64,000 bases of DNA from Anatilimnocola aggregata (GTDB lineage: Bacteria > Planctomycetota > Planctomycetia > Pirellulales > Pirellulaceae), in assembly GCF_007747655.1 (NCBI RefSeq), contig NZ_CP036274.1:2294001-2358000 (forward strand), read 5' to 3'. The position numbers and the translations under genes are program-made. The notes under the pieces were generated by a model. That model was not told the origin of the DNA and made no database searches. It saw nothing but the letters and a program-made list of their open reading frames with translations. This document shows positions 9,120 to 18,504 of the stretch, piece by piece. Each line of letters begins with the position of its first letter. The first letter of the stretch is position 1.

Positions 9120-11609
9120 TCATTTGATTTCGAGTTTCCCGAATTTCGCGGGGATGTGCCAAGATCCACCCGTTGGGGAGAAAGCTTGCTGCTCCGGTTT
9201 TTCAAGGCCGGCCAATCGCAGCCTCCCAACGTTGAAGAACCACGGGGCCTCTTGCGTGGGCATGGTTCCCGCGACGCGGTGTTTGGGATCGGCCTCGGCC
9301 TCGGCTTCGCCCACCGTGGGAATGCGCAATTGCACGCGCCAGAAGTCGGCCCCTTTATCTGCTTTGACGTCGGCGAGTGATTTCCAGTCTCCCGACGGGG
9401 CGCCTTCCAACAGTCGACCGTCCGGATTGACCTCCAGGTGGTAGTAAGTGTGATTCGGAGTTTCCATGGAAACTGCCACATAGTCGCCGCTGACCACATC
9501 ATTGGCGACGACGATTTTCTTCATATCTGGTTCCTTGCAGACGATGTCGAGCAGTAAGAAGTTTTTGTCCCATCCCACTTGGAATGTGGTTTCGGGAACG
9601 CCTTTGATATTGCCCCGGTTTGCCTTCAGCGGATAGTGCGGCCTCTCGGAGAGGTTTGCGCCTACGGTACCGACGGCAAGGGGCGCTTTACTGCGCAACT
9701 CAGCGAGTTCTTGCTCCTTGGCCTGGTACTTGGCAATGAGCTGCTCCCTCGGCTGCAGGTCTGAGATGACCGCCTCGATCCGTTGTCCGTAGATTGTGTC
9801 ACCGGCTGCCGTCTTCGCCTTGTCGAGTAAGTCCCTGAACTTAAGCGCAGTGTTCAAGGAAACATTCATCGGGTTCCCTCTACCTCTGCCGCGGCTGACG
9901 TCCTTGTAGGCCAAGTTACTCTCAGCGAAGTCAATCGCTTGCTTCATCTCCTTGGCGGCCGGGCCATAGAAAAGCGTGCAGTATTCATCGAGCACTTGAT
10001 TGACGTCTTGGTCCGCATTCCAGAAAAAACGAGACTGAATGTAGAGGGTGATGTGTTCCAAACCCATCGCTTGCCATTTTGCTCGATATTGGCTGACCTC
10101 TCCGGTTCCCAAGAGCGCGACCCCCTTGAGATACTTGAGATCCTTGGCCATCGCCCGCGGGTGAAGCAGCGGATAGGAAATCGCCGCGCCACGGACGCCA
10201 TCCTCTTTCCCCCAGAGGTGATAGAGGTTGTTTTCGAATCGGAAAATGTTGCCCGGCGCCACTTTCGCTTTCCAGCGATCCATGCGACTCGTGTAGTCGG
10301 CCCAGTGCTCCGGGTCGTTCATCTTCGGGCGGCCTGAATTGGAGACCTTGATCGCCACGTTGGGCGTGAACTTTGCGACCTTGTCCGAAGTATCGTTATA
10401 TGAAGTGTAGGCCCCGCCGGTGATGAGTTTGTCGGGATGCGTTTTGTAGAGTTCTCGACCGACTCGCTCGGTGAAACCCCACACCAACTCGGGAGTGGGC
10501 TTCTCCTTGCACATTTCGCAGCCGCAGTGGGAGAGGCCATCTCCCGGCCAAAGGTCTACTGCGGGCATCTGGTAGACGTCGAACATGAACCGGCAGTAGT
10601 TTACTGTCTCCTGAAAAAGCCCCTCCGACGAGAAGCACGGTGTGCCGTGGCCGCGGTGCTCGATGTCGCGCTTGCCGCCGAGGAGTGCATAGTATTCGGG
10701 ATGGGCCTTCTTCATTGCTTCGCCGCTGTGGACATGCGTCAGCCCGTGAGCGCCGCCGGCAAAGCCGAGCTTCTGATAAGGTGAGTTGATCCCGATCCTT
10801 CGTGCCCAGAGGACATCGTCGAAGGAAAACTTCGCGTAGTTATTCCACAGCCATGACCGGCCGTGAGTATCGGGAAAGACGGTTTTGTTCATCGCGGTCA
10901 GCTCAATGGTTTTTCGTTCCGGCACGACCTCACCCAAGCTGCCAGGCATATACCAGCGGACACCCAGGCCGCGCAAAAACTCGCAGACCGCATTGAGCGA
11001 TCCGTTTTCATCCTGGTATTCAAATCCGCGGGTCGTATTGCCGCTGGTGAGCCACAGATCGGCCGCATCCTTCCCGTAATACGCAGCTAGCGTCGCTTCG
11101 AACTTCGGGGGAATCCACTGACTTTCCACGCCCGATTGAAACGGAAATCCCCACTCCATGTCGGTTTTTTCCGCGACCGCTTTCTTCCAGGCCAGTTCGG
11201 GCTCCTTGTCGCTCCGCTTTCTGGCCAGATATGCGGGGGGAACAAAGTTGAAGTCATTCCCCAGCAGCACCAGCCAGTCTTTCCCAGAAACCATCCGAAA
11301 CGCACCGTATTTCAAATCCTTGTCGGTCACTCCCAGTTTGTCTGTGGCTGGGCTCTTGCCCACATAGATTTTGATCGGCAGGCTCGCATCCGGGCTCGTG
11401 ACGATCGGTAGCCGCGCTCCGCTTATCGCCTGGATGTGGCGTTGCAGTTCTAGAGCTGCCAGCGTCGCCATTCGGGGGCGATTCTCTGCCGCAATCACGA
11501 TTTGGGCACGCGGTGCGCCCTGATCGACGAGTAGCGTCTCGGCGGCGTGAAGTAATGGGCGGGAAGCGAACAGAAGCAGGGCGGCGAGGAGTGCTTGTTT
11601 CAGGGTCAT
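9120..11609 (-). CDS. Secreted DUF4838 domain protein (predicted carbohydrate-active)
   Basis: 829 residues. Residues 1-22 form a signal peptide (MTLKQALLAALLLFASRPLL). An N-terminal alpha/beta domain like that preceding GH20/GH67 catalytic domains covers about 25-120, with AALELQRHIQAISGARLPI. The central DUF4838 region (about 230-520) contains WPGDGLSHCGCEMCKE and SYNDTSDKV. The C-terminal 180 residues look like a CBM9-type beta-sandwich (WDKNFLLLDIVCKEPDMKK, YHLEVNPDGRLLEG). Such proteins are predicted glycoside hydrolases of the cell envelope; the substrate is unknown. Its ATG overlaps the stop of the upstream sialidase-like gene (ATGA), which argues for one operon with that gene and the GntR regulator. 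Confidence 0.88.
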   Translation of the reverse strand: MTLKQALLAALLLFASRPLLHAAETLLVDQGAPRAQIVIAAENRPRMATLAALELQRHIQAISGARLPIVTSPDASLPIKIYVGKSPATDKLGVTDKDLKYGAFRMVSGKDWLVLLGNDFNFVPPAYLARKRSDKEPELAWKKAVAEKTDMEWGFPFQSGVESQWIPPKFEATLAAYYGKDAADLWLTSGNTTRGFEYQDENGSLNAVCEFLRGLGVRWYMPGSLGEVVPERKTIELTAMNKTVFPDTHGRSWLWNNYAKFSFDDVLWARRIGINSPYQKLGFAGGAHGLTHVHSGEAMKKAHPEYYALLGGKRDIEHRGHGTPCFSSEGLFQETVNYCRFMFDVYQMPAVDLWPGDGLSHCGCEMCKEKPTPELVWGFTERVGRELYKTHPDKLITGGAYTSYNDTSDKVAKFTPNVAIKVSNSGRPKMNDPEHWADYTSRMDRWKAKVAPGNIFRFENNLYHLWGKEDGVRGAAISYPLLHPRAMAKDLKYLKGVALLGTGEVSQYRAKWQAMGLEHITLYIQSRFFWNADQDVNQVLDEYCTLFYGPAAKEMKQAIDFAESNLAYKDVSRGRGRGNPMNVSLNTALKFRDLLDKAKTAAGDTIYGQRIEAVISDLQPREQLIAKYQAKEQELAELRSKAPLAVGTVGANLSERPHYPLKANRGNIKGVPETTFQVGWDKNFLLLDIVCKEPDMKKIVVANDVVSGDYVAVSMETPNHTYYHLEVNPDGRLLEGAPSGDWKSLADVKADKGADFWRVQLRIPTVGEAEAEADPKHRVAGTMPTQEAPWFFNVGRLRLAGLEKPEQQAFSPTGGSWHIPAKFGKLEIK

Positions 11610-12772
11610 CTATTTGCCTCTTGATTAGCCGGTTGATTTGTTTGTGGCAGTCGGTCGATCAGTGTTCGCAGCCTTACCTTGTCGGAGACCACTTTCCCGG
11701 CACGGACGTCTTCCTCAGTAAAGACGGCGAATAGCACTTCACCATCTGGAGTACGATTGTGGTCGTAGACGACGTAAATCGTTCCGTCTCGTGCTTGAAC
11801 GCCATCGGGGTAGGTAACATGTTCGCGCTCATCGAGCAGCAGACCGCCTTGCCAGGATTTTCCGTCGTCGTCGGAAAGGAAAGCCATCAGCTTTTCGCGC
11901 CCGGCACGTTCATCGAGCGGGCCGTGCTTCACGAGTAGCAGCGCGCCGGTTTGCAACCGCCGCAGAAAAAATCGTGAGGTGCAATGCTTGATCGCGATCC
12001 GTTCGACGGGTGTCCAAGTTTTTCCCCCATCACGCGAGATCGTCTCGGCCAGACCCTGCATGCGGACCATCATCCAGAGCGTGCCGTCCTTGCGTTCGAC
12101 AATCATCGGTTCGTCGGGACCGCGCGTCGCAGGATCAGGGACATTGGCCGATCCGCGCAGCGCGAAGGTCGCACCCTGATCCGTCGAAGCGTAAACGCGG
12201 ATGCTGTCGTCGGCTTTCCAGATCGACGAAGTGAGGAGCCAGTCGCCGTTCTTGAGGACGGTCGGCTTGTTCAGCATAATGCCGTCGCCCAAGCGGCGCG
12301 GGGCAGACCACTTCGGGTTCTCGGCATCCGGTTCGTCGGTCACGATCGCAAAAATGCCGAAGCGGTTGTCTTGCAGGCCGAAGCTCTGTCCCCAGAACAA
12401 CCACAGTCGCTGCTGCGGATCGATCCAGATAGCCGGCGACATGGCCCGCACGTTCTTTTGCGGCAGCACCATCAGCTTGAAGTCGGACCACGACTGCCCA
12501 TCGTCGTCGCTCTTCTTGAGCACTTGATAATTTCGCGTACTTTCAACGTCACGGCCATACACGACCCAGAGCCGACCCTTAGCAGTGCGCTCGATGCCCG
12601 CCACTCCCTGCCGTTTTGTCTGCGGAATGTGATTCTTCCACGGGTTGACGATCACCGTGGCGGGGTCGAGGGCGACGTCTGGATTCGGAACATCCTCGCC
12701 CAGCGCGGCGGTGATCAAGAGCAGCGAGCTGAAAAGGACAACATGAATCGCTTGGTTGATGTTGTATGTCAT
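11606..12772 (-). CDS. Secreted sialidase-like (BNR/Asp-box) protein
   Basis: 388 residues with an N-terminal signal peptide (hydrophobic stretch VVLFSSLLLITAALG). The body has the six-bladed propeller pattern of exo-alpha-sialidase-like proteins, with Asp-box motifs SDDDGQSW, STDQGATF, SRDGGKTW and SDDDGKSW. Conserved propeller residues such as YPDGVQARDGTIYVVYDHNR are present. True sialidases carry an arginine triad, which I cannot confirm by eye, so a general glycoside hydrolase or binding protein is possible. The gene follows the GntR gene by 75 bases and overlaps the next gene by four, so all three are likely co-expressed and controlled by that regulator. Confidence 0.85.
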   Translation of the reverse strand: MTYNINQAIHVVLFSSLLLITAALGEDVPNPDVALDPATVIVNPWKNHIPQTKRQGVAGIERTAKGRLWVVYGRDVESTRNYQVLKKSDDDGQSWSDFKLMVLPQKNVRAMSPAIWIDPQQRLWLFWGQSFGLQDNRFGIFAIVTDEPDAENPKWSAPRRLGDGIMLNKPTVLKNGDWLLTSSIWKADDSIRVYASTDQGATFALRGSANVPDPATRGPDEPMIVERKDGTLWMMVRMQGLAETISRDGGKTWTPVERIAIKHCTSRFFLRRLQTGALLLVKHGPLDERAGREKLMAFLSDDDGKSWQGGLLLDEREHVTYPDGVQARDGTIYVVYDHNRTPDGEVLFAVFTEEDVRAGKVVSDKVRLRTLIDRLPQTNQPANQEANR

Positions 12773-12847
12773 CAGGCCACTTTTCGGTGAGGGTTGTCGT
12801 GCGGTAAGGCGAACGGCGTGAAGGAGCGTCAGCGTGGCGACCGAGGA

Positions 12848-13612
12848 CTAGGGTTGCTTTGCTGCGCGAGGCTCCGGGGGATGCTGAATGAAGCCGATCA
12901 GATATTGGTAGACGTTGCTTAGATGTTCGTGCATTGCCTGCCGTGCCTTGAGCGCGTCGCCTGCAACGACGGCTGAGTAGATCTCGATATGCAATCTCTC
13001 GGAGTCGATCCGCCGATCGAGACTGCCGGGAGTTCCGGCAAAGTGCCCCGCCAACAGGTCCGTCAACGTTCGCTGCATCGAGGCCAGAACGTCGTTGCCA
13101 CCAAGCCGCGCCAATTCAGCGTGAAATCGAAAATCGAGCGCGACGTATTCTTGGCGCGAAGTCTCACTCGGCATTTGCAACATGGTATCGAGCAACCGTC
13201 GAGCAGGGAGCAGATCCTCCAAACGTCGTCGTTCGGCAGCCAGGCCGATCAGTTCAACTTCGATCACGCGCCGCGCTTCGAGGACGTGCAGCACATTGAC
13301 GTGTTCCCTGCTCAGGCCGGATCGCAGAGTCGATTCGACTCCGGGAATGGTTTCGTCGACGGTGAAGCGGGCGTTGACCGGCGACGTTTCCAAATAGACA
13401 CCGACGCGGGGAACCACCCGAACTGCCCCATTGGTTTGGGCACAGAGGATCGCACTCCGCACGACGTTCGGATTAAGTCCCAAGTGGCTCGCGAGCTCAC
13501 GCACGCTGGGCAATTGATCGCCGGGCTGGAGTCGCAATTCCTCTGCGCGGTCCACCACGCGCAGCCAGACATCGGTCGCAGACTTATTTTGGGGCTCTAA
13601 GATCGCGGGCAT
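12848..13612 (-). CDS. GntR family regulator, FadR/FCD subfamily
   Basis: 254 residues, cytoplasmic. An N-terminal winged helix (about residues 10-80) contains LQPGDQLPSVRELASHLGLN, the GntR recognition region. A helical FCD ligand domain (about 95-230) carries the usual metal-binding pattern: Asp and His in ALDFRFHAEL, His in RLHIEIYS and His in AMHEHL. Such regulators usually respond to sugar acids or other carboxylates. It is the first gene of a likely operon with the sialidase-like and DUF4838 genes. A 29-bp palindrome lies 24 bases upstream of its ATG, so autoregulation of the operon is a reasonable inference. Confidence 0.92.
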   Translation of the reverse strand: MPAILEPQNKSATDVWLRVVDRAEELRLQPGDQLPSVRELASHLGLNPNVVRSAILCAQTNGAVRVVPRVGVYLETSPVNARFTVDETIPGVESTLRSGLSREHVNVLHVLEARRVIEVELIGLAAERRRLEDLLPARRLLDTMLQMPSETSRQEYVALDFRFHAELARLGGNDVLASMQRTLTDLLAGHFAGTPGSLDRRIDSERLHIEIYSAVVAGDALKARQAMHEHLSNVYQYLIGFIQHPPEPRAAKQP

Positions 13613-13635
13613 GTGTTGATTTGCGTTTAGCCGTG

Positions 13636-13664
13636 TGATTTTACTGATTTAATCAGGAAAATCA
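13636..13664. promoter_or_regulatory. 29-bp palindrome, probable GntR operator
   Basis: The sequence reads TGATTTT, one base, CTGATT, a central T at 13650, AATCAG, one base, AAAATCA. All paired positions match except the single A/G pair at 13643 and 13657. It is AT-rich in GC-rich DNA and lies immediately upstream of the GntR gene on the minus strand. Position and symmetry suggest the operator of that regulator; the assignment is inference. Confidence 0.65.
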
Positions 13665-13747
13665 TAAGCGGCCGCCTAGCGCTAGTCAATCGCTTAACCC
13701 CGACAATAGCGATCTTGTCCTGCACTGTTATTGCACCGCGCTACTAG

Positions 13748-14145
13748 CTACCGTTGCTGGCCGCAGCTTGCTAATTGGACTGCGCCACATTCTGAATTTT
13801 GAGTTTGGCACGGCGCTTGTTTCGGTGCCACGCTTTTGATTTGGTCGGGATCGATGCCGAGGTCGCGGAGGCGTTTCAGCCGGGTCTTACGATGCGAGGT
13901 TGAGGCGGCGGCGTTGGTAATGGGTCTGGGGGGCCAGTTCTGCTGTGTATCTTTGTTGCCGCTGCTTGGGTGGCAGGTCCAGCGTGTCGAGTAAGACATC
14001 GGCGGCGCGACGGACATGTTCCAGCGTCAGTAGTTCGCCGCTGGTTTCCGGGTTCGAGGGCGACAACTTCTGCCGCACCCTTGCACAGAACAGCGCGCTG
14101 AGAATCGTCACATAGAGATGGCGATGAATGCACTGCCAACCCGAT
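13748..14145 (-). pseudogene. Transposase C-terminal remnant, frameshifted
   Basis: On the minus strand one frame reads IHRHLYVTILSALFCARVRQ, then LTLEHVRRAADVLLDTLDLP and KQRQQRY. The match then jumps to a second frame with RKTRLKRLRDLGIDPDQIKS. Together these resemble the C-terminal end of a planctomycete transposase, with a frameshift near 13895-13905. The N-terminal and catalytic parts are absent upstream, and no terminal inverted repeats are evident. I read it as a decayed insertion between the regulator operon and the lyase-like gene. The family assignment is from memory and only moderately secure. Confidence 0.55.
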
Positions 14146-14292
14146 CCCCTAAAAGGTTCGAAGAAAGTTGCGACCGTTTCAGGGACTGATCGGGACTCGA
14201 AATTAGCAAGTGCCGCTCTCAAAGAAATAGGGAAATCGAAAAAGAGAGCACCGTCACCCAGAGAGCTGTGCACAGGGAGGGCCCACACGATG

Positions 14293-16293
14293 TCAGCGGC
14301 CAGGTTTGTCAAACACGATCGGCTGGTCGGTTCCAACTCCCGGCGGGAAGGCAGCGGTGATTGGAACGCCGACAGTTTTGGTGGGGTTCTTCGGGTCGCG
14401 AAAATCGAGAATCGCAGTTTCGTCTCCTTTGCGAAGGTAGATGAGACCGCTGTTCCAATCTGAGCGAATGAACGGAGAATCGTAACCGCGCGCAGGCGCA
14501 AGGTTCACAGCTTTGCCGTTGATCTTGGCGGGATGAGTGGGGCCGTAAAAGGTGAGTGAGTCGAAGTTCAGAACGCCACTTTCATAGCGGACCGGTTGAG
14601 CCTTCACTGCCGCTTTGAAGTCATCAAAAACATTGTTGTAATCCGCCGCTTGATTGGCGATCAAAATGACCGGCGCGTTCTCGGTATCGAGCGTGATGAA
14701 GACCTTATTATCTTTGTCGACAGCATCAAAGCGCTTCCAGGGGGAGGTCCATAGATAGCTTCCCGCGGCCACCTTCACCGCGGCGTATGCCGCGCCGTCT
14801 TTCACGAAAATCCAGCCTCCCTCTTCGGTCACTTGGTCGAGCGTGGGGCTGAAGTACAGCTGCAGGTAAGACGGATTCGACGAGCGCGGATTCGGTGGCA
14901 CCGGAGCCCATTTTTGCGTGATCAAGATGTTACGATCCTGCACGCTGAAAAAGGGATTGAAGCCGTGCCAGTCTTTTAGATTTGCCGGCTTCACTTCAAA
15001 GCCGATGCGAGCCACCGGATCGCTGGCGAAAATGACGCCTTGCCACCGGAAACCCATGCTCGCGTCGTCGAGCCATTTGGCATCGAGCCCAGCTGAGCCA
15101 AGCACATAGCTGGGCGTTGCAAATCCGTAGCGCAGCACGCTCCGCTCGGGATCGAGTTTTCTCCAGAGCACGCCATCCGGATCGTTATCACTCCGTCCGC
15201 CACCCTCCGCTACTGGCCCCGGCCAGCGTTTGGTGAATGAATAGACGCCGCGCTGGCTCGTGTCTTTGGCCAGGCTCACGACCGCTGGCGGCGGATAGTA
15301 GTTGCTGGTCGAGTGCCCGCCCACGCCCAGCGGTGTGTAGGTGCGGCCAGGAGCATTGAAGATCAGATCGTAACTCCGCTCCGTCATGCCATCGTATTCG
15401 TGACCGACTTTGACGCGACTCTTGGGACCGCCGCGCGTCGTGAACAATGTCTCCTCGGCCATGTTGGCGAATGTCAGGTCGAGATACATGTCAGCCTTCT
15501 TGCGGAGGATCTCATCCTCGGCAAAATCGCGGATATTCAGGAGTCCAGCGACGCTGTCCCCTTGGTAGCTCGGGGACGCAGCCTCGACAAACTGGCCCCG
15601 CTTCGCTCGCTCATCAAACCACTTCAGCCAATAGTCGCGGCGAACTTCATACTGCTGTGCCAGTGTGGAGCCATCGTCGTACTTCTGATTCGCATATTCC
15701 GGAATCTTCCGCAGGTGCTGCGAGGCAAGTAAGTCGCACGACTTGCTGGTGATATGGTGGTTCTCTGATCCTTCCATTTCCCAAATCCCACGCTGACCTT
15801 CGGCCAATTTGGTGTTCACCTTGGCCACTGCCCAGAACCCCTTCTCAAAATTCTCTTGGGCTTTCTGCGATAGCGGTCCTCTCATGGGACCGGTGCGAGA
15901 ATTCATCAGCCCATACAAGCGAAAGTAACTGACGCCGAACAGGCTGAATCCAAATTTGGGATTGGCGGAGACGACAAACTTATCGGACTCGAAGAATTGG
16001 TTGATATCATCGACGCGCTGTCCCAGGATCAGCGCCGGCAAGCCATAGCGAACCCAGCCAATGGAATCGGTCCCCACACTCTTGTCATAATTGAGCCTTG
16101 CCAGCCGACTGGTCCCCGCCACCAGGCTCGCCCGCTGACGATCCAAGTAATCAGACGGGAGCGTCTGCATATATGGCAACGGCCAATTGAGCGGAGCGAC
16201 TTCTGCACGCGGCTTCGCCGGCGCATCCTGAGCCTGCAGCAGCACAGGACAGCAAAAACTAAATAGCAGAACCGCCGGTAACACGAATTTCAT
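14293..16293 (-). CDS. Secreted protein of polysaccharide-lyase-like helical-toroid type
   Basis: 666 residues from ATG 16293, which has AGGGAG upstream and begins a signal peptide (MKFVLPAVLLFSFCCPVLLQ, then A). The frame is open to 16344, but that start would bury the signal sequence. The first half looks alpha-helical and includes WEMEGSENHHITSKSCDLLA, reminiscent of heparinase or alginate-lyase toroid domains, where a conserved Glu/Asn/His cluster binds uronate. The second half is beta-rich, as in their C-terminal sandwich domain. The family is not firmly recognised; a lyase or hydrolase of an acidic polysaccharide is my best guess. The gene stands alone with the carbohydrate operon downstream. 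Confidence 0.7.
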   Translation of the reverse strand: MKFVLPAVLLFSFCCPVLLQAQDAPAKPRAEVAPLNWPLPYMQTLPSDYLDRQRASLVAGTSRLARLNYDKSVGTDSIGWVRYGLPALILGQRVDDINQFFESDKFVVSANPKFGFSLFGVSYFRLYGLMNSRTGPMRGPLSQKAQENFEKGFWAVAKVNTKLAEGQRGIWEMEGSENHHITSKSCDLLASQHLRKIPEYANQKYDDGSTLAQQYEVRRDYWLKWFDERAKRGQFVEAASPSYQGDSVAGLLNIRDFAEDEILRKKADMYLDLTFANMAEETLFTTRGGPKSRVKVGHEYDGMTERSYDLIFNAPGRTYTPLGVGGHSTSNYYPPPAVVSLAKDTSQRGVYSFTKRWPGPVAEGGGRSDNDPDGVLWRKLDPERSVLRYGFATPSYVLGSAGLDAKWLDDASMGFRWQGVIFASDPVARIGFEVKPANLKDWHGFNPFFSVQDRNILITQKWAPVPPNPRSSNPSYLQLYFSPTLDQVTEEGGWIFVKDGAAYAAVKVAAGSYLWTSPWKRFDAVDKDNKVFITLDTENAPVILIANQAADYNNVFDDFKAAVKAQPVRYESGVLNFDSLTFYGPTHPAKINGKAVNLAPARGYDSPFIRSDWNSGLIYLRKGDETAILDFRDPKNPTKTVGVPITAAFPPGVGTDQPIVFDKPGR

Positions 16294-16829
16294 CGAGATC
16301 GCTCCCTGGCACTTGTTCGCAGATTTTAGATGGCAATATACCAACGGAGAGAGGCTGATTCACTCTGCAACTTACCGGGATTTCCGACATGCTGTTAAAC
16401 CAAGTTCAAAACTCGTTTCTGGGGTATTGACGTGAACTCTCCTCAAAACCGCTTAGCACAAAACCACGTCCCTATCTGTTATGAAAAGCAGAGAGCGCGG
16501 CTAGAAGGAGAGTCCCGACCAGGGAGGTGAATTCCGTCGGCCCGCACGTAGACATAGTCCTTGCCCACAAGCGAACGAGCGGACCACTCGCGATACTCCT
16601 GTTCCCATAACCCGTACAATCACTGACGTGCACCTGCCCGCCGTGAAAGAAATCGCTTTTGTGGGTGCTAGTCACTGAGTGCTCCAGACCGATGAGAGCG
16701 GATAGCACCGACAAATCGAAGCGTGTTTGTGCGATTATCTGCTGAAAGTCGCTGACTTCAAAATAAAGCTAGGAATTGGCGCTACACTCGCTGGCCGTTA
16801 GCACCTAAGTAAATAGGAACAGTGCACGC
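16294..16829. other. Intergenic region upstream of the interrupted sigma factor gene
   Basis: No gene is supported. This stretch separates the divergent lyase-like gene from the original start of the sigma factor gene at 16830, so it should contain both promoters. I could not identify boxes with confidence. The short open frames here have no coding character. Confidence 0.4.
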
Positions 16830-16846
16830 ATGGGACTGCCATCGAG
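16830..16846 (+). pseudogene. First 17 bases of the sigma factor gene, cut off by IS21
   Basis: ATG GGA CTG CCA TCG AG encodes MGLPS plus two bases of codon 6, and then the insertion element begins. Removing the element and one target copy joins this fragment in frame to 19487 onward and gives MGLPSRAGDRPLEEYREYLR followed by the sigma region 2. This is direct evidence that the element landed in the gene's first codons. Confidence 0.85.
16836..16846. repeat. Target-site duplication, left copy (11 bp)
   Basis: CTGCCATCGAG directly abuts the left end of the IS21 element and is repeated exactly at 19476-19486 on the other side. Eleven bases is longer than the 4-8 usually reported for this family. 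Confidence 0.9.
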
Positions 16847-16989
16847 TGTAAACGACGGTCGAATAGTGCAGCGCGCGGCGGAGCCGATGGTCGGTCGAAA
16901 AGTGCAGCGCTAGCCCTGCTCGTGAGAATCCGTAAGGCAGATTTGAGGCTTCCCAGCGTCTCAAGCCTTACGATCCGCGAGCGTAGCCC

Positions 16990-18504
16990 ATGCTGCGAGA
17001 TATGCATAACTGGACCGAAATCCGTCGTCTTGTCCTGACCGAGAAGAAATCCAAACGAGCGGTTTGCAGGGAATTTTCCCTTCACTGGCAGACCCTCGAA
17101 AAGATCCTGCAGCACCCTGAGCCGCCCGGTTATCGACAACGTCTGCCCCGGGAGCGGCCCAAACTCGATCCGTTCCTGCCGATCATCCACGAGATCCTGG
17201 AGCAGGACAAAACGGCGCCCCGCAAGCAGCGCCACACCACTAAACGGATCTTCGACCGCCTGCGTGCCGAGCATGGCTACACCGGCGGGATCACGGTGGT
17301 CGGCGAGGTCGTGCGGGAGTGGCGAACGACCACGGCGGAGGTGTTCTTACCCTTGTCGCATCAACCGGGCGAAGCCCAGTTCGACTTCGGCGAAGCGGAG
17401 GTGGTGCTGCAAGGCATGCCGACGAAAGTCGCGTACTGCGTCATGTCGTTGCCGTACAGCGACGCGTTCTTCGTGCAGGTCTTTCCTCGCGAATGCACCG
17501 AGACGTTTCAAGCGGGCCATCAGCGGGCCTTTGAGTTCTTCGGCGGCGTGCCCCGCCGGATCAGCTACGACAACAGCCGGATTGCTGTGGCCCGGTTCGT
17601 GGGGAAACGGGGTGACACGCCGACGCGTGAGTTCCTACGGCTGCAGAGTCATTATCTGTTTGAGCATCACTTCTGCCTGGTGCGACGGCCGATGGAGAAG
17701 GGGCATACGGAGAACCTCATCGGTTTCGCGCGGCGGAACTTCCTGGTGCCGGTACCACGGACCGGCAGCCTGGAAGTGCTGAATGCCGAACTCGAGCGGC
17801 AGTGCTGTGAAGATCTGGAACGCCAGTTACGCGGACAACCGGCGAACAAAGCCACGTTGTTGGCAGAGGAGCAGGCTGCGTTGTTGCCGCTGCCGAAGTC
17901 GGGCTTTGAAGCGCGGCGAGTCGAACCGGCCCAGGCCAACTCTCTTTCCTTGGTTCGCTTCGACGGCAACGATTACTCGGTGCCGACGCAGTATGCTCAT
18001 CAGAAAGTGACCGCAATTGGCGGCCTGGAGGAAGTTCGGCTGGTCGTTAACGACAAGTTGGTTGCCCAGCATCCACGCGACTGGTCGAAGGAGCAGGTCC
18101 ATTACAACCCGCTGCATTACCTGGCACTCTTGGAGCGGAAGCCAGGGGGCTTGGACTTCGCGAAACCCCTGGAAAACTGGGGCTTGCCGGACTGTTTCGA
18201 TCTCCTCCGGCGGCGTCTGGAAGCAGATGGCGGCGCACACGGCCGCCGGGAGTTCATCAAAACCTTGCGGCTGCTGGAGACTATCTCGCTGGCTGCATTA
18301 ACTGCGGCGATTGAGCGGGCACTGGAGATCGACGTTCTGGCCGTCGATGCGATTCGGCTGCTCGTGCAGCAGGGACTGGAAGAGCCGACGCGGTGGTTTC
18401 GGCTGGACAATCATCCGCATCTGCAGTCGCACTCGATCCCTCCTCCCAATCTCCTGTCTTACCGTGAACTGACCTGCGCGCTGACGACGGGAGGTGTGTT
18501 ATGA
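16990..18504 (+). CDS. istA: IS21 family transposase IstA
   Basis: 504 residues. An N-terminal helix-turn-helix (about 5-45, SKRAVCREFSLHWQTLEKIL) precedes the DDE integrase core: Asp in AQFDFGEAEV, Asp in ISYDNSRIAV and Glu in PMEKGHTENLIGFARRN. A C-terminal beta domain follows (DYSVPTQYAHQKV). It binds the multiple terminal repeats and performs strand transfer together with IstB. The length and all catalytic residues are normal. Its stop overlaps the istB start by four bases (ATGA), indicating coupled translation. Confidence 0.95.
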   Translation: MLRDMHNWTEIRRLVLTEKKSKRAVCREFSLHWQTLEKILQHPEPPGYRQRLPRERPKLDPFLPIIHEILEQDKTAPRKQRHTTKRIFDRLRAEHGYTGGITVVGEVVREWRTTTAEVFLPLSHQPGEAQFDFGEAEVVLQGMPTKVAYCVMSLPYSDAFFVQVFPRECTETFQAGHQRAFEFFGGVPRRISYDNSRIAVARFVGKRGDTPTREFLRLQSHYLFEHHFCLVRRPMEKGHTENLIGFARRNFLVPVPRTGSLEVLNAELERQCCEDLERQLRGQPANKATLLAEEQAALLPLPKSGFEARRVEPAQANSLSLVRFDGNDYSVPTQYAHQKVTAIGGLEEVRLVVNDKLVAQHPRDWSKEQVHYNPLHYLALLERKPGGLDFAKPLENWGLPDCFDLLRRRLEADGGAHGRREFIKTLRLLETISLAALTAAIERALEIDVLAVDAIRLLVQQGLEEPTRWFRLDNHPHLQSHSIPPPNLLSYRELTCALTTGGVL

